In this document: one piece after another, positions 33,825-43,233 of the stretch
How the letters are laid out: every line of letters starts with the position of its first letter
Position numbering within the stretch: position 1 is the first letter of the stretch
From: JANWHF01 sp036276235
GTDB lineage: Bacteria > Planctomycetota > Phycisphaerae > Tepidisphaerales > Tepidisphaeraceae
Assembly (NCBI GenBank): GCA_036276235.1
Contig: DATBDZ010000070.1
Span: 1 to 59,114 of the forward strand
DNA: 59,114 bases
Reading direction: 5' to 3'
The notes under the pieces: generated by a model
Database searches by the model: none
What the model saw: only the letters and a program-made list of their open reading frames with translations
Told to the model about the DNA's origin: nothing
Made by a program: the position numbers and the translations under genes

Positions 33825-36527
33825 TCAGGCCAAACCGGCGCGCTTGCGAATGGCCCATTCGATCCCCAGGCAGCCGACGATGAAGCAGAAAAGGATCGGG
33901 CTGTCCCACAGCCGAAGCTCAGCGACGCGAACACGCGAATTGCTGATCGCAAACAGCCGATCGGGCAAATTGCCAATGCGATCGATCGTCATAAATTCCC
34001 CGCCGGTGGCATCGGCGATCTTGCGAAGCATCCGCTCATCGCCCGAAAGGTCGGCCAATTCCGCTTCATCGTTGGCGGCAATGTGCAATGGGATTTGCAC
34101 GGAAAATGTGGGCCCGCGCGGATTCGGAACCGACCAGCGAAGCATGTACTGGCCGATCGGCAAATTGACCGTTCCCGCGAATCGTCCACTGCCGGCAGGA
34201 CCGGTCGGATCTAACGGGCGCGCGGCGAAAAGTTTTCCATCGCGCAGGATTTCGAGTTGCTCGGCGCGCGACGTCCCGAGCCGCTCATCTGAAAGCCGCG
34301 CTCGAATGTGGACTGTCTCGCCCGGCTCGGCGGCGACCTTGTCGGCATCCAACGCCAGTCGATCCGTCCGCGCGAAGTACGGCGGCTCAGATGCGTAGGT
34401 GATCAACTGTCGCCAAAAGTGATCCTGATTGCGCTCGCCGATCTTGTAGCGCCACCGCCAGGTTTCATTGGTTCCCAGGAAAAACGCGCGGCCAAGGCCC
34501 ACGCGCATCTCAGTCAGCACCGGAAGCCGCGAGTCGGATTCAACCAGCAGCTCATGCGCATCGGGCTTCCACGATTCGGCATCGTTCACGGGAAGTTGCA
34601 CGAACCGGTATGCGCCCGGCAGTTGCTCCCAATGCGAGTTGATGGCATCCGCGGATTGATTCTCTCCTTCGGGCGGCCGCAGGGCATCGAGCGATTCGCC
34701 CAGTTGCGATGGAACAAAATGAAATTGCGGCGCCGCGCCGGGCCAGACGCGCCAGGCGGGCGTGTACGAAAAAACGCGGTACGGCAACAATTTGGAAACG
34801 GGGATCGGCGCCGCCTTCCCATATTCCACCGGCAGATGTGAGCCGGCGACGAGAATAACGCTGCCGCCCCTGCGCTCGGCCAACTGCTCCACTTCATCCC
34901 ATTGCGCCGCATCAAATGCGGCCATCGGCGGATCGAACAGCACGAGCACATCCTGCGCTAAAATGTCGCCGCGCGCCAGGCCCTGCAAGCGGCCGCCCGG
35001 CCTGATCGTGATCTCGCGCACCTGCAACTCCGGCGATCGTTCCAACGCATTGCGGACAAACTGAAAATCCCATCCGGGCGAGCCAGCGATCAGCATCACA
35101 TGCATTCGCTGCGGCACTACTTTCACCCAGCGCTCGATCAAATTGTTGGCATCGCTGATTTCTCCTTCCGCCTTGTTGAACCACAATCGCAGCTTCTGCG
35201 CGCCAATTTGCGAGAGCTCCATCGGAAAATAAGCCGATGCCCGCCGCCCTTCGCGGATGGCGGCGGTCTTCACCTGATCCTGCACCTGAGGTGTTTGAAG
35301 ATGCACCTCGACATTCATGTTGTTGATGCCTTCATGACGAAGATCGGCGCGCAGCATGAAACGCTGCCCCGCGAAGACGGCGGAAGGGATCCGCACGGTG
35401 GCGAAGCTCAAATCGCGCGGCGCCGCCGGCGCGGCGGCGGCCACGGTGAATACCGGAACGCCGCCTGGCGCGAGTCCGGATACCACCGTCGAATCTCCGC
35501 TCACCTGCCGACCGTCCGAAAGCAGAACAATTGCCCGGACATTTCGCCCCGTCGCCACCTCGGAGATAGATCGAGTAAGATCAGTCGTGTAACCGTCGGC
35601 AGAAGCATGGAGCACTGGTTGTGTCGCAGCTTTAGTCGGGACATCCAGCGGCTGAACCGTGTCGGCAACGCTGAAGACCTGAACGTCTGCTTCTGCACGA
35701 AGGCGTGATAACAAGCCGCCCGATCTCAAGAGGGCCGCGCTGGCAAGATCGAAGCGCGACATTGCCGCCACTTCGTCGCATGCCTGCCGCACATCCGCGC
35801 GCGATTGGTAGAGCTGCTCGTCGCTGGCATTTTGATAAAGCTGCACGGCATCGATCGCCCGCGAAATGTTGGCCGGCAATTCCGTCTTCCACGTTTCGCG
35901 CGCATCGATCGCGGGAATCGGAGTCAATGCCGCCAGCCGCAGGTGAAGATCCGATTCCGGATCAACCCCTTCGGCGCGTGTCGACAATGTGTGAGCGGCC
36001 TCGGTGTAGTCGGCATACGCACGATGCACGCGCGATTGGCGCAGATCGATTTCCCGCCCCGAGACCCGTGCATAGTCCAGATCATCCAGCGCCGCTTTCA
36101 CCGCCGCCGCCGAGGAGCGCACGCGCTCCAGCGCCGAGGCAAGATTGGATCCCACATCCGTCCGCGCGCCGGCGGGAAGCTTCTGCAGCGAATCCGCCAG
36201 CGCCACAAGCTGCGCGGGCGAACGGGAGTTATCTGTCACGCTCATGCTGCGCGAGCGATCCAGCAGCACGAGGACCGACCCGCGCTCGGCGGAAGATGCC
36301 GACCGCACCGCCACCGGCTTCAGCAGCGCCGCCGCCAGCGCCACGACCGTAACACCGCGCAGGATCGGTAGCAGACCGCGCCACGGCCAGGCGACATCTC
36401 GAAGCTGCACGGGATAAAGCCAGACGATCGCCGCCAGCACCAGCGCGGCGACGCCAATCGCAATCGGCGCGGATCGCGGCGACTGGAGGGATATCTGAGC
36501 GATGATGATGGCAATTCTGAACTGCAT
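33825..36527 (-). CDS. Membrane VWA-domain protein (second of the block)
   Basis: 900 residues. Two membrane helices (about 19-40 and 49-70) are followed by a von Willebrand A domain with MIDAS D90xSxS94 (DRSRS). A long periplasmic-type region holds a segment like the glutamine-amidotransferase-fold domain of these proteins (MHVMLIAGSPGWDFQFVRNAL, VLVLFDPPMAAFD). A final helix is near 875-893. VWA proteins bind ligands through a metal in the MIDAS. It is the third of five genes in the cluster core. Confidence 0.8.
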   Translation of the reverse strand: MQFRIAIIIAQISLQSPRSAPIAIGVAALVLAAIVWLYPVQLRDVAWPWRGLLPILRGVTVVALAAALLKPVAVRSASSAERGSVLVLLDRSRSMSVTDNSRSPAQLVALADSLQKLPAGARTDVGSNLASALERVRSSAAAVKAALDDLDYARVSGREIDLRQSRVHRAYADYTEAAHTLSTRAEGVDPESDLHLRLAALTPIPAIDARETWKTELPANISRAIDAVQLYQNASDEQLYQSRADVRQACDEVAAMSRFDLASAALLRSGGLLSRLRAEADVQVFSVADTVQPLDVPTKAATQPVLHASADGYTTDLTRSISEVATGRNVRAIVLLSDGRQVSGDSTVVSGLAPGGVPVFTVAAAAPAAPRDLSFATVRIPSAVFAGQRFMLRADLRHEGINNMNVEVHLQTPQVQDQVKTAAIREGRRASAYFPMELSQIGAQKLRLWFNKAEGEISDANNLIERWVKVVPQRMHVMLIAGSPGWDFQFVRNALERSPELQVREITIRPGGRLQGLARGDILAQDVLVLFDPPMAAFDAAQWDEVEQLAERRGGSVILVAGSHLPVEYGKAAPIPVSKLLPYRVFSYTPAWRVWPGAAPQFHFVPSQLGESLDALRPPEGENQSADAINSHWEQLPGAYRFVQLPVNDAESWKPDAHELLVESDSRLPVLTEMRVGLGRAFFLGTNETWRWRYKIGERNQDHFWRQLITYASEPPYFARTDRLALDADKVAAEPGETVHIRARLSDERLGTSRAEQLEILRDGKLFAARPLDPTGPAGSGRFAGTVNLPIGQYMLRWSVPNPRGPTFSVQIPLHIAANDEAELADLSGDERMLRKIADATGGEFMTIDRIGNLPDRLFAISNSRVRVAELRLWDSPILFCFIVGCLGIEWAIRKRAGLA

Positions 36528-36565
36528 TGCTTTGCACTATTCAAACCGCTGCTTTACTGCGAGGA

Positions 36566-36640
36566 CCGTCATGCTGAGCTGAGGTACTCCGAAGCATCTG
36601 GCCGCCTCGCGCGAATGGGCCGGAGCTCGCGAGTACCTGC
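36566..36640. repeat. Palindromic element, family A, imperfect copy
   Basis: ACCGTCATGCTGAG...TACTCCGAAGCATCTGGCC followed by GGCTCGCGCGAATGGGCC-like loop, as at 40214-40300. The right arm is degenerate (CGGAGCTCGCGAGTACC). Confidence 0.75.
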
Positions 36641-36673
36641 TCTGAAATTGCTGACAGTTGTAGGATTCGCACG

Positions 36674-36763
36674 CCACGGGCATGCTGTCGCAAGCCCATG
36701 CCACCCAAAACGGCGCATGACCACAGAATTGGGTGGCATGGGCTCGCGTAAGCGTGCCCGTGG
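36674..36763. repeat. Palindromic element, family B, copy 3
   Basis: Arms as at 7746 and 28564. It sits 34 nt from a family A element, so the 296-nt gap between the two VWA genes is nearly all repeat sequence. Confidence 0.8.
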
Positions 36764-36823
36764 CGTCTTTTATGGTTCGCGGGTGTGCCGCTGTCACATC
36801 GTCACTCAGCACGACAGTTCCTT

Positions 36824-39157
36824 TCACAATTTCCCCGACCGCATCGCCGACCGCGGCGCGCGCGATTCTTCTCCTACGGACGCATAAATTTCCAGCGGAT
36901 CAAGCCGATCACCACTCTCCGCTCGCTCGCCCTGCTCGCGCGCTTCTCTGCCGCGTCCGTTGCCGCCAATGGGTATTGACCAATGGCGCGCGATCAGCAG
37001 TTCAAGGATGATCAATCCCAGCACGCCCGCCAGAAGATAGGCCCACACTTCGCGTCCTTCGCGCCCGGCCGCCATGGAATCGCGCAGGGGACGGACGGAC
37101 GGATCGAGTAGCTGGAAACCAAATGCTTGCTCCAGATGTTTCCATCGATCATCCGTCAGTTGTGTCAGATCCGATTCCTCGCGTGGCGGGCGTACGATGA
37201 AATAATGAATCTGCGGATCGCCATTGCCCTGGCGAATGCGCACCTGATATTCGCCCGGCTGCTGAGTGTCGCCGTAGCGAACCTCCGGCTGCGCGGTGAT
37301 GCGCACGATGTCCAGTTTTTCCGGCCGGCCATCAGGTCGAATGAGCCGTATCTCAGAGGCGGCCAGGCCCGTCATCACTGGCAAGCGGATCGGCTGACCC
37401 GGCAAAAGATTGGCGCTGCCCACACTTCCGCTGGCCAAATATCGCACCGCCGATTGAACGAACGGCAGATAGAAGTTGGAGAGCGGCATGGTCGTCCAGT
37501 CGGCATCAAGGGCCGTCGTCATGAGCAAGACGCGGCCGCGCTCGGATCTGCCTTCAATGAGAAACGGATCGCCGGTGAGATACCACGCGAGCGGCGTGGC
37601 ATCGATTTGGCGGGCCTTGGCCGGGAAGTATCGCGCGACGGTTGCCGCCGGCGCTTCGAATTGTCCGCGAAGAAATGCGAATGCCGGATTTTGCACGTCC
37701 CAACTGAGCAGCGTCGTGGCTTGCGAGCCATCTGATGGCGTCGGCGGCTCGAGCCGTGCTGGAAGAATGCCAGCACCGTCGCGATAAAGCATTGCGTTGT
37801 AATCGTCGCTTCGGCAAAGGCTCCCCGGTGCAACGAGCAAGCCGCCGCCGGAATAGACGTATTGCTCCAGTGCTCGCGCCTGCGCCGTGCTGAATTGATC
37901 AACGTTCGCAAGAATGATCACGCTGTATTGCTGTAGCGAGCGATCCGCCCATTGGTCGGCAGCGATGGCCGTCACATCAAAGGGATCGCCATTTGCGATG
38001 TCCGATGCCGCGCGCGGGGCAAGCGCCCAGGAAAGGAAATCCGCCGCCGCGCGAAAGTTGCTGCCCGGCCCGTCGCCGTCGATCACCAGCACATGAATCG
38101 GATCGACGACATTAACTACCGATTCCAGATGATCGTCTCCGGTGTAGCCGTTGGCTTTCAACCTTGCGGCCACGACATATGATCCGGCGCGCTCGAATGC
38201 GATGGGAATGTTGACGGTCGTCAATTGATTCGTTCCCAGATTTACGCTGCGCGAGATTGATCCGCGATTGCCGGAGACGGTGATCGTCAGCGGCATTCCG
38301 ATGCGCGGAACGTTGCCGTAATTGTGGATGGCTACTTCCACTTCAACCGGCGCGGCGGTTCCATCGGCGCGGCGATAGTGGATCGCCGGCCCTGCCGCCA
38401 GGCGGATCGACTCGATCGAAACGTTGTCCGCATCCGCCCCGCCCACGGGGAAGACGAACATGCGCGCCTCGCGCTGGTCGGCGGTCGCTCCTTCGCCCGC
38501 CGACAGGCGCCTGCGCCAATCGGCGGCGAAGCGCTCATCGATCTCCTTCCAGCTCAGCGCCTGTCGATCGCAGACAACATAGACATCGCGATTTGATTTT
38601 TCGTATCGCTCCAACACATCGGCGGCGCGGATCAGCGATTCCTGCAGATTGGCGCGGCTGTAGCCGATGCGCGCTTCATCGATGCGTGTTTCAATAGCGC
38701 GAAGATCGCCGGTAGGCTCCAGATCAGCCTCACTCTGCGGCAGGCCCATAAGAATGAGGCAGACGCGATCGCCGCTTTGCAGCCCGCGCAGAATCTGTCG
38801 CGCCGCGGCCTGCGCCATTTGGAATCGCGTGCGGCCGTTTTCGTCGTATCCCATGCTGGCCGAGCAATCCAAAAGCAGGGCCGCGGTCACGCGTCCGCCG
38901 GGCGCCGCGCGCGCCATCCGCCCCTGCACCACCGGCCGCGCCAGCGTCACCGCCAGCAGCGCGATGATCCCCATTCGCGCCGCCAGAAGAAAATACTGTG
39001 CCGCCCGCGCCGCCATTCGCTGGCGCGAATCGGCGCTTTGCAGAAACATCATCGCCCCCCACTCCACCTGCTTGTAGCGCGCGCGGCTCAGCAGGTGCAG
39101 CACCAATGGCAGCACCGCCGCCCCCAGGCCAACGAGCATGAGCGGGTTGAAAAACAT
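36824..39157 (-). CDS. BatA-like VWA membrane protein
   Basis: About 777 residues. The N-terminus MFFNPLMLVGLGAAVLPLVL and PLVLHLLSR is the BatA/aerotolerance-regulator entry helix; a second helix is near 53-76. The VWA domain has MIDAS D97CSAS101. A large extracytoplasmic part and a final helix (about 715-735) follow. ATG 39157 lies 5 nt after the DUF58 stop; the open frame to 39253 is only overlap. Direct coupling with DUF58 is expected. In other bacteria such proteins work with MoxR ATPases, which are absent here. Confidence 0.82.
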   Translation of the reverse strand: MFFNPLMLVGLGAAVLPLVLHLLSRARYKQVEWGAMMFLQSADSRQRMAARAAQYFLLAARMGIIALLAVTLARPVVQGRMARAAPGGRVTAALLLDCSASMGYDENGRTRFQMAQAAARQILRGLQSGDRVCLILMGLPQSEADLEPTGDLRAIETRIDEARIGYSRANLQESLIRAADVLERYEKSNRDVYVVCDRQALSWKEIDERFAADWRRRLSAGEGATADQREARMFVFPVGGADADNVSIESIRLAAGPAIHYRRADGTAAPVEVEVAIHNYGNVPRIGMPLTITVSGNRGSISRSVNLGTNQLTTVNIPIAFERAGSYVVAARLKANGYTGDDHLESVVNVVDPIHVLVIDGDGPGSNFRAAADFLSWALAPRAASDIANGDPFDVTAIAADQWADRSLQQYSVIILANVDQFSTAQARALEQYVYSGGGLLVAPGSLCRSDDYNAMLYRDGAGILPARLEPPTPSDGSQATTLLSWDVQNPAFAFLRGQFEAPAATVARYFPAKARQIDATPLAWYLTGDPFLIEGRSERGRVLLMTTALDADWTTMPLSNFYLPFVQSAVRYLASGSVGSANLLPGQPIRLPVMTGLAASEIRLIRPDGRPEKLDIVRITAQPEVRYGDTQQPGEYQVRIRQGNGDPQIHYFIVRPPREESDLTQLTDDRWKHLEQAFGFQLLDPSVRPLRDSMAAGREGREVWAYLLAGVLGLIILELLIARHWSIPIGGNGRGREAREQGERAESGDRLDPLEIYASVGEESRAPRSAMRSGKL

Positions 39158-39162
39158 GTTCG

Positions 39163-40047
39163 CTACAGCCGCCGATGCAGAAACGATGTGATCGATTCGA
39201 TCAACAGCTTGTCGGTCACCAGCGAATGAAATTCGACACCCAGCGCGCGGCAAACATCGCGCAGCTCCTGTCGATGCCGCGCGAAGTTTTCCAGATAGGT
39301 TCGCCGCGCGATCGCCGGCTCGCGTATGCGCGGCGTCTCGCCCTCCAACCCGGCGAATCGCGTCCAGGATCGAAACGGAAAGTCCAGCTCATCGCGATCG
39401 AGCACTTGCAGCAGGATCGTCTCATGACGATCGTGCCGCAGCCGCGACAACCCCGGCCGCAAAACGGAAACCGGCGCGAACCCATCCGTGAGCACGATCA
39501 CCAGCGACCTTCGCCCCAGCCGATCGGCAACCTGCTGCATCGCCAGCGGCAGGTTCGCCTGCCCGCGCGGGACCGCGCGCTCCAGGACATCAATCAGCCG
39601 CGAGAGCTGCGCCGTTCCCGCCCGCGGCGCGATCCATTGCTCGAGTCGCTGACCGCACATCGCCAGCCCCACGCTCTCCGTTTGCGCGAGCATGAGATAC
39701 GCCAGGGCGGCAGTCAGTCGGCAGGCATAATCAAACTTTGTCCCCGACAGCTCCCCATACGCCATCGACCCACTGCAATCGAGCATCAGCACGCAGCGGA
39801 GATTCGTCTCTTCATCGTACTCTTTAATGTACGGGCGATCCGTCCGCCCAAGCACGCGCCAATCCAGCCGCCGCAGCTCATCGCCGGGCGTGTAAAACCG
39901 ATGCTGCCGAAACTCAACGCTGGCCCCCTTCACCGGACTTCGATACTGCCCGGTGATCGCGCCCTCGACGACGCTGCGAGCCGAAAGCTGAAGATGATTC
40001 AACTGCTCAACAAGCGTCGGCTCAAGGTATCGGCTGACGAAACTCAT
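39163..40047 (-). CDS. DUF58 domain protein
   Basis: About 294 residues. The DUF58 signature RFYTPGDELRRLDWRVLGRTD (50-70) leads into a VWA-like fold with D90CSGS94. DUF58 proteins accompany MoxR AAA ATPases and VWA proteins, probably in assembly or maturation of other proteins. The chosen ATG (40047) gives the standard family N-terminus MSFVSRYLEP; the longer frame to 40221 enters a palindromic element. First gene of the VWA core. Confidence 0.86.
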   Translation of the reverse strand: MSFVSRYLEPTLVEQLNHLQLSARSVVEGAITGQYRSPVKGASVEFRQHRFYTPGDELRRLDWRVLGRTDRPYIKEYDEETNLRCVLMLDCSGSMAYGELSGTKFDYACRLTAALAYLMLAQTESVGLAMCGQRLEQWIAPRAGTAQLSRLIDVLERAVPRGQANLPLAMQQVADRLGRRSLVIVLTDGFAPVSVLRPGLSRLRHDRHETILLQVLDRDELDFPFRSWTRFAGLEGETPRIREPAIARRTYLENFARHRQELRDVCRALGVEFHSLVTDKLLIESITSFLHRRL

Positions 40048-40087
40048 TGCATGTAATGATACGAGGGAAAGCCCGCGCATGCGCGTC

Positions 40088-40117
40088 GGAAGTGCTCCAG
40101 TTGGAAGCGCTCCAGTT
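40088..40117. repeat. Tandem 15-bp direct repeat
   Basis: GGAAGTGCTCCAGTT is followed immediately by GGAAGCGCTCCAGTT, next to the left arm of the family H element. Confidence 0.7.
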
Positions 40118-40372
40118 CCCTCCTCCGGAGTACCCAACATTTTGCATCTGCGCCCGAAGTCCTTGCTTTGGGGGAGAATGCAGTTGCTGGATTTTTGTCC
40201 GCTGCCTTCGCACACCGTCATGCTGAGGTACTCCGAAGCATCTGGCCGGCTCGCGCGAATGGGCCAGATGCTTCGGAGTACCTCAGCTCAGCATGACGGT
40301 CTGTGTTGGAATTGAAGATGGCAACGTGCTTTACGCTGTTCAGGCGAAATCTTGGGAGTACCGGAGGAGGGG
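40118..40372. repeat. Family H element interrupted by family A
   Basis: Left arm CCCTCCTCCGGAGTACCC at 40118-40135 and right arm GGGAGTACCGGAGGAGGG at 40354-40371 are about 220 nt apart, far more than in other H copies. The family A element sits between them, which suggests A was inserted into H. Confidence 0.7.
40214..40300. repeat. Palindromic element, family A, near-perfect copy
   Basis: Arms ACCGTCATGCTGAGGTACTC and CGAAGCATCTGGCC face their complements across the loop GGCTCGCGCGAATG. The right arm has a five-nucleotide extra CAGCT near TCAGCATGACGG. Confidence 0.85.
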
Positions 40373-40421
40373 ACAAAACTTCGCCTCTCGCAAAGGTCAT
40401 TCCCGCTTACAGCGAGGGCGT

Positions 40422-41294
40422 TTACCGCCCCGCGCTCTGCCCCGGCTTCGATGTCAGCGCATCCATCAACGGCGTCGCATGCCCGAGCACATACCACACG
40501 CCACAGGCTAGCGCGATTCCTAACAGCGCCACGGCAGCCGCGCCATATAGCGCTCGTCGGCGCGGTCCAACAATTGGCCCAGCCGCGGGGCGTTGCGCGA
40601 CAGTTCCGCGCGAATCGACGAAGTTCGCGAGTCTCACTCCCAGCACGCGCAGATCCATCTTCTGATCCCGCGCCTCGGCGATGAGCTGCCCCATCTCGCC
40701 GTCGGCTTCGCCGCGCTCTTCGACGATTTGGGCGAGGAGCGAAATCACGCAGTCGTTATCGACGGCATAATCGGTATAGAGCAGCGGGCTGACATGCGTC
40801 AGGCGAACCGCTCCGCCAGGGGTCACGATCACATTGCCGGCAACGATCGCCCCGTGAACGATCCCCTGCGAATGGAGCAACCCCACGGCCAAGATGAGCT
40901 CGCGCGCGAGAGTTGCCACCTCGCGGACTGACCGCGCTCGATCCGCCAGATACTCATCCAACGGCACGCCCTCAATGTACTCCCACATTAAATAGGCCCC
41001 GTCCGCTTCTTTAATGACGGCCAGAAGATTCGCGATTCCCGGATGAGCCAGCTCTCGCACACGGGCAAGCCGCTCCTTCACTCCCGGATGAAGCGATCCA
41101 TTCCAGAGGCAGTCGGGATCGAGCCGCTTGATGACCACGCCGCGTCCGCCGGGGCCGATGGCCAAGTAAGTGTGGTTTTCCTCGGAGAGCGCGCAGTCCA
41201 CCGTGCAGCCGCAAATCTCGGCTGGCAGGGTTGCCGTGTTGGGCTGGGTATGCTCACTCAAATTGATACCCAATACAAAACGTAATCCGTCCAT
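40422..41294 (-). CDS. Membrane-anchored pseudokinase
   Basis: About 280-290 residues. The fold follows Ser/Thr kinases: VVIKRL with the beta3 Lys, MWEYIEGVPLDEYL as hinge, and a C-terminal membrane helix (about 247-268). But the glycine-rich loop is absent, the catalytic HRD is HGA in GIVHGAIVAGNVIV, and the DFG is THV in AVRLTHVS. Phosphotransfer is therefore unlikely; a binding or regulatory role is expected. Start may be ATG 41294 or TTG 41261, the latter overlapping the upstream protease stop by 8 nt. It lies between the proteases and the VWA block. Confidence 0.72.
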   Translation of the reverse strand: MDGLRFVLGINLSEHTQPNTATLPAEICGCTVDCALSEENHTYLAIGPGGRGVVIKRLDPDCLWNGSLHPGVKERLARVRELAHPGIANLLAVIKEADGAYLMWEYIEGVPLDEYLADRARSVREVATLARELILAVGLLHSQGIVHGAIVAGNVIVTPGGAVRLTHVSPLLYTDYAVDNDCVISLLAQIVEERGEADGEMGQLIAEARDQKMDLRVLGVRLANFVDSRGTVAQRPAAGPIVGPRRRALYGAAAVALLGIALACGVWYVLGHATPLMDALTSKPGQSAGR

Positions 41295-43233
41295 CCTCGA
41301 GCTTTCGGATATCGGTAATGTAGACGGGCAAACCGTTCCCCAGTTGCGAACGGCTCGAAGGTGTCGTGTACGGGGTGAACGACGTGTTGTTGGGGCTGGG
41401 GTAGGGAACGTTGGCCAGATAGACGCTGGCGGCGGGTGGGCCGCCGATGCCGTGGGAAGCTTCCAGCGTCGGGCGATTGCCGATCACGCGCCAGATTAGC
41501 AATCCATCCGCCGGAAGGCCGGTGTCGAAGCCTTTGCGCTGGCGATTCTCCAGCAGGAAGTATTCGCTGCCGTCGGGGCGGACGAGAACCTTGTAACACT
41601 CGGTGGCGGAATCTTCGATCGGGCCGAGGATCAGTTTTTGTTTGACCGTGGGATCGATCAGCACGGGCTTGATCCAGCCGAGCTGCTCCTTGCACCAGGC
41701 GGAATAATGTTGCGGGCGGCCGCCGGACAATTGCTCGGCCATCGCGCACCAAATGCCCAGCCCGATCGAGCCGGGGTTCTCCGGTTGGGCATAGAGATCA
41801 GGGAGGCCAAGGATGTGGCCGGCCTCGTGGCCGAAGAGCGAGACGTTGCTCATCCGCTGCAGGCCTTCTTCGCAGATGAAATACTGCCAGCGCTGGCCGC
41901 GATAGATGGCGGTGCCTTTGTGCGGCCAGTAGATGCTGCCGCGCGTGCTGGTGGCGCGGTTGCCAGCGTAGATAAAGATGACGGCGTCGTATTGATCCAT
42001 CGCGCTGCGGCCATCGCGCCGCAGGAATTTATCGAGCACCTCGCCCAAAAGTGGGTTGGCGCCCCCGCCGCTTCCGCGGCCGCCAAAAGCGCCGCCCCCT
42101 TCGGGCGGCTTGTCGTATTCGACGCGCGGCTTATCCACCGCGATCCACCCCGCCATTTTTCCTTCTACATGCAGAGCGCCGACTGATTGCTCGATGAAGT
42201 AATCGTTGACGCTGCCGAACACCTGCTGGCCGGTGGCGTTGCGATCGGTGAACGTCTTGCGGCTGAAGAATTCTTCCTCCCAATCCTTGTCTGCGACGCG
42301 CGGATTATGTTTGACGTCGGAGAATTCGACGCCCAGGACAAGCAGCCGCAAGGTATCGCGGCGGAAGATAGCGCCGGCGCGGCCGGCGGGAGCAGACGCG
42401 GTTCCACGGCGGATGTCATTGAGAAAGTTTCGTCCGCGCCCGAATCCGCCGCGGCCGGTGCCGGTATCGACTGCGAGTCGCGCCGTCAGTTGCTTTTGCT
42501 TGCCATCGCGAAGAACGGTGAGGTTGACGGTATCGCCGGGGCTGCGATAGGCGAGTAGATCGCTCAAGCCAATGGGCGGCGTGAGCAGCGTATCATCCAG
42601 GCGAAGCAGCACATCGCCCACTTCGACCCCCGCCCGCGCCGCCGCCGAGCCGGCCTCGACTTGATACACCTTCGCGCCGTCTTCATCGAGTTGATCGGCA
42701 GCAGCAAGGCCCAATGAAGCGCGCTGTTCGCCGAGCGAAACGGGCTGGCTGATCGGCCCGAGGCGGAGGTAAAAATCGTCCTCTTTGCCGTTGCGGACAA
42801 CAGTCAGGCGAATGCGCTCGCCGACTTGCTTCGTCGCCAGCGTGCGGCGGAAGGCGTCCAGCGTTGCGGTTGCGGTGCTGTTGATCCTGCGGATCACATC
42901 TCCATCGTGCAGGCCGGCTTCATCGGCCGGTGAGTGCGACTCGATAAAGCCGATCGTGAGCTTGTCGCCGACCATCTCCAGGTGCGCGCCCAGATAGGCA
43001 CGAGCGGCCGGCTCGGCGATGCGGGCGCTGTTGATGCGCGTGGTTTGTGCGGTGGCGGTGGTTTTGAAATCGGCCAGTGACGCAGTGAGCGGGTTAGCCG
43101 GCGGAGTGACCGGTGCTGTTGCCGGGGCGGTGGTGGGCGCGGTCGAGGGAGCCGTTGTCGGCGCATCGGCGCCCAAGCCACAAATGCCCGATGCGATCAA
43201 ACACAGCGCGAAGATAGATCGGTTAATCAACAT
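41254..43233 (-). CDS. PDZ-M6 family metalloprotease (intact zinc motif)
   Basis: About 659 residues. A signal peptide leads into a Thr/Ala/Pro-rich linker, two PDZ domains (about 75-165 and 170-265) and an M6 (immune-inhibitor-A-like) peptidase domain with H469ExxHxxGxxD479 (HEAGHILGLPD), followed by conserved NRQRKGFDTGLPADGLLIW. It should be an exported zinc protease, the PDZ domains binding C-termini. ATG 43233 (or 43236) overlaps the upstream paralogue's stop by about 11 nt. It shares strong C-terminal similarity with that paralogue. Confidence 0.85.
   Translation of the reverse strand: MLINRSIFALCLIASGICGLGADAPTTAPSTAPTTAPATAPVTPPANPLTASLADFKTTATAQTTRINSARIAEPAARAYLGAHLEMVGDKLTIGFIESHSPADEAGLHDGDVIRRINSTATATLDAFRRTLATKQVGERIRLTVVRNGKEDDFYLRLGPISQPVSLGEQRASLGLAAADQLDEDGAKVYQVEAGSAAARAGVEVGDVLLRLDDTLLTPPIGLSDLLAYRSPGDTVNLTVLRDGKQKQLTARLAVDTGTGRGGFGRGRNFLNDIRRGTASAPAGRAGAIFRRDTLRLLVLGVEFSDVKHNPRVADKDWEEEFFSRKTFTDRNATGQQVFGSVNDYFIEQSVGALHVEGKMAGWIAVDKPRVEYDKPPEGGGAFGGRGSGGGANPLLGEVLDKFLRRDGRSAMDQYDAVIFIYAGNRATSTRGSIYWPHKGTAIYRGQRWQYFICEEGLQRMSNVSLFGHEAGHILGLPDLYAQPENPGSIGLGIWCAMAEQLSGGRPQHYSAWCKEQLGWIKPVLIDPTVKQKLILGPIEDSATECYKVLVRPDGSEYFLLENRQRKGFDTGLPADGLLIWRVIGNRPTLEASHGIGGPPAASVYLANVPYPSPNNTSFTPYTTPSSRSQLGNGLPVYITDIRKLEDGRITFCIGYQFE

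Larger units (their letters stand above)
40048..40421. other. 374-nt gap filled by nested palindromic elements
   Basis: Holds a 15-bp direct repeat (40088-40117), an outer family H element (40118-40372) and a complete family A element inside it. No gene seen; short flanks only remain on each side. Confidence 0.75.

Noticed and set aside
33825..40047. VWA/DUF58 block as a phage-defence system
   Set aside because: Some defence systems contain VWA or MoxR proteins, but here the proteins are large membrane-anchored envelope types and no nuclease or sensor partner is present.
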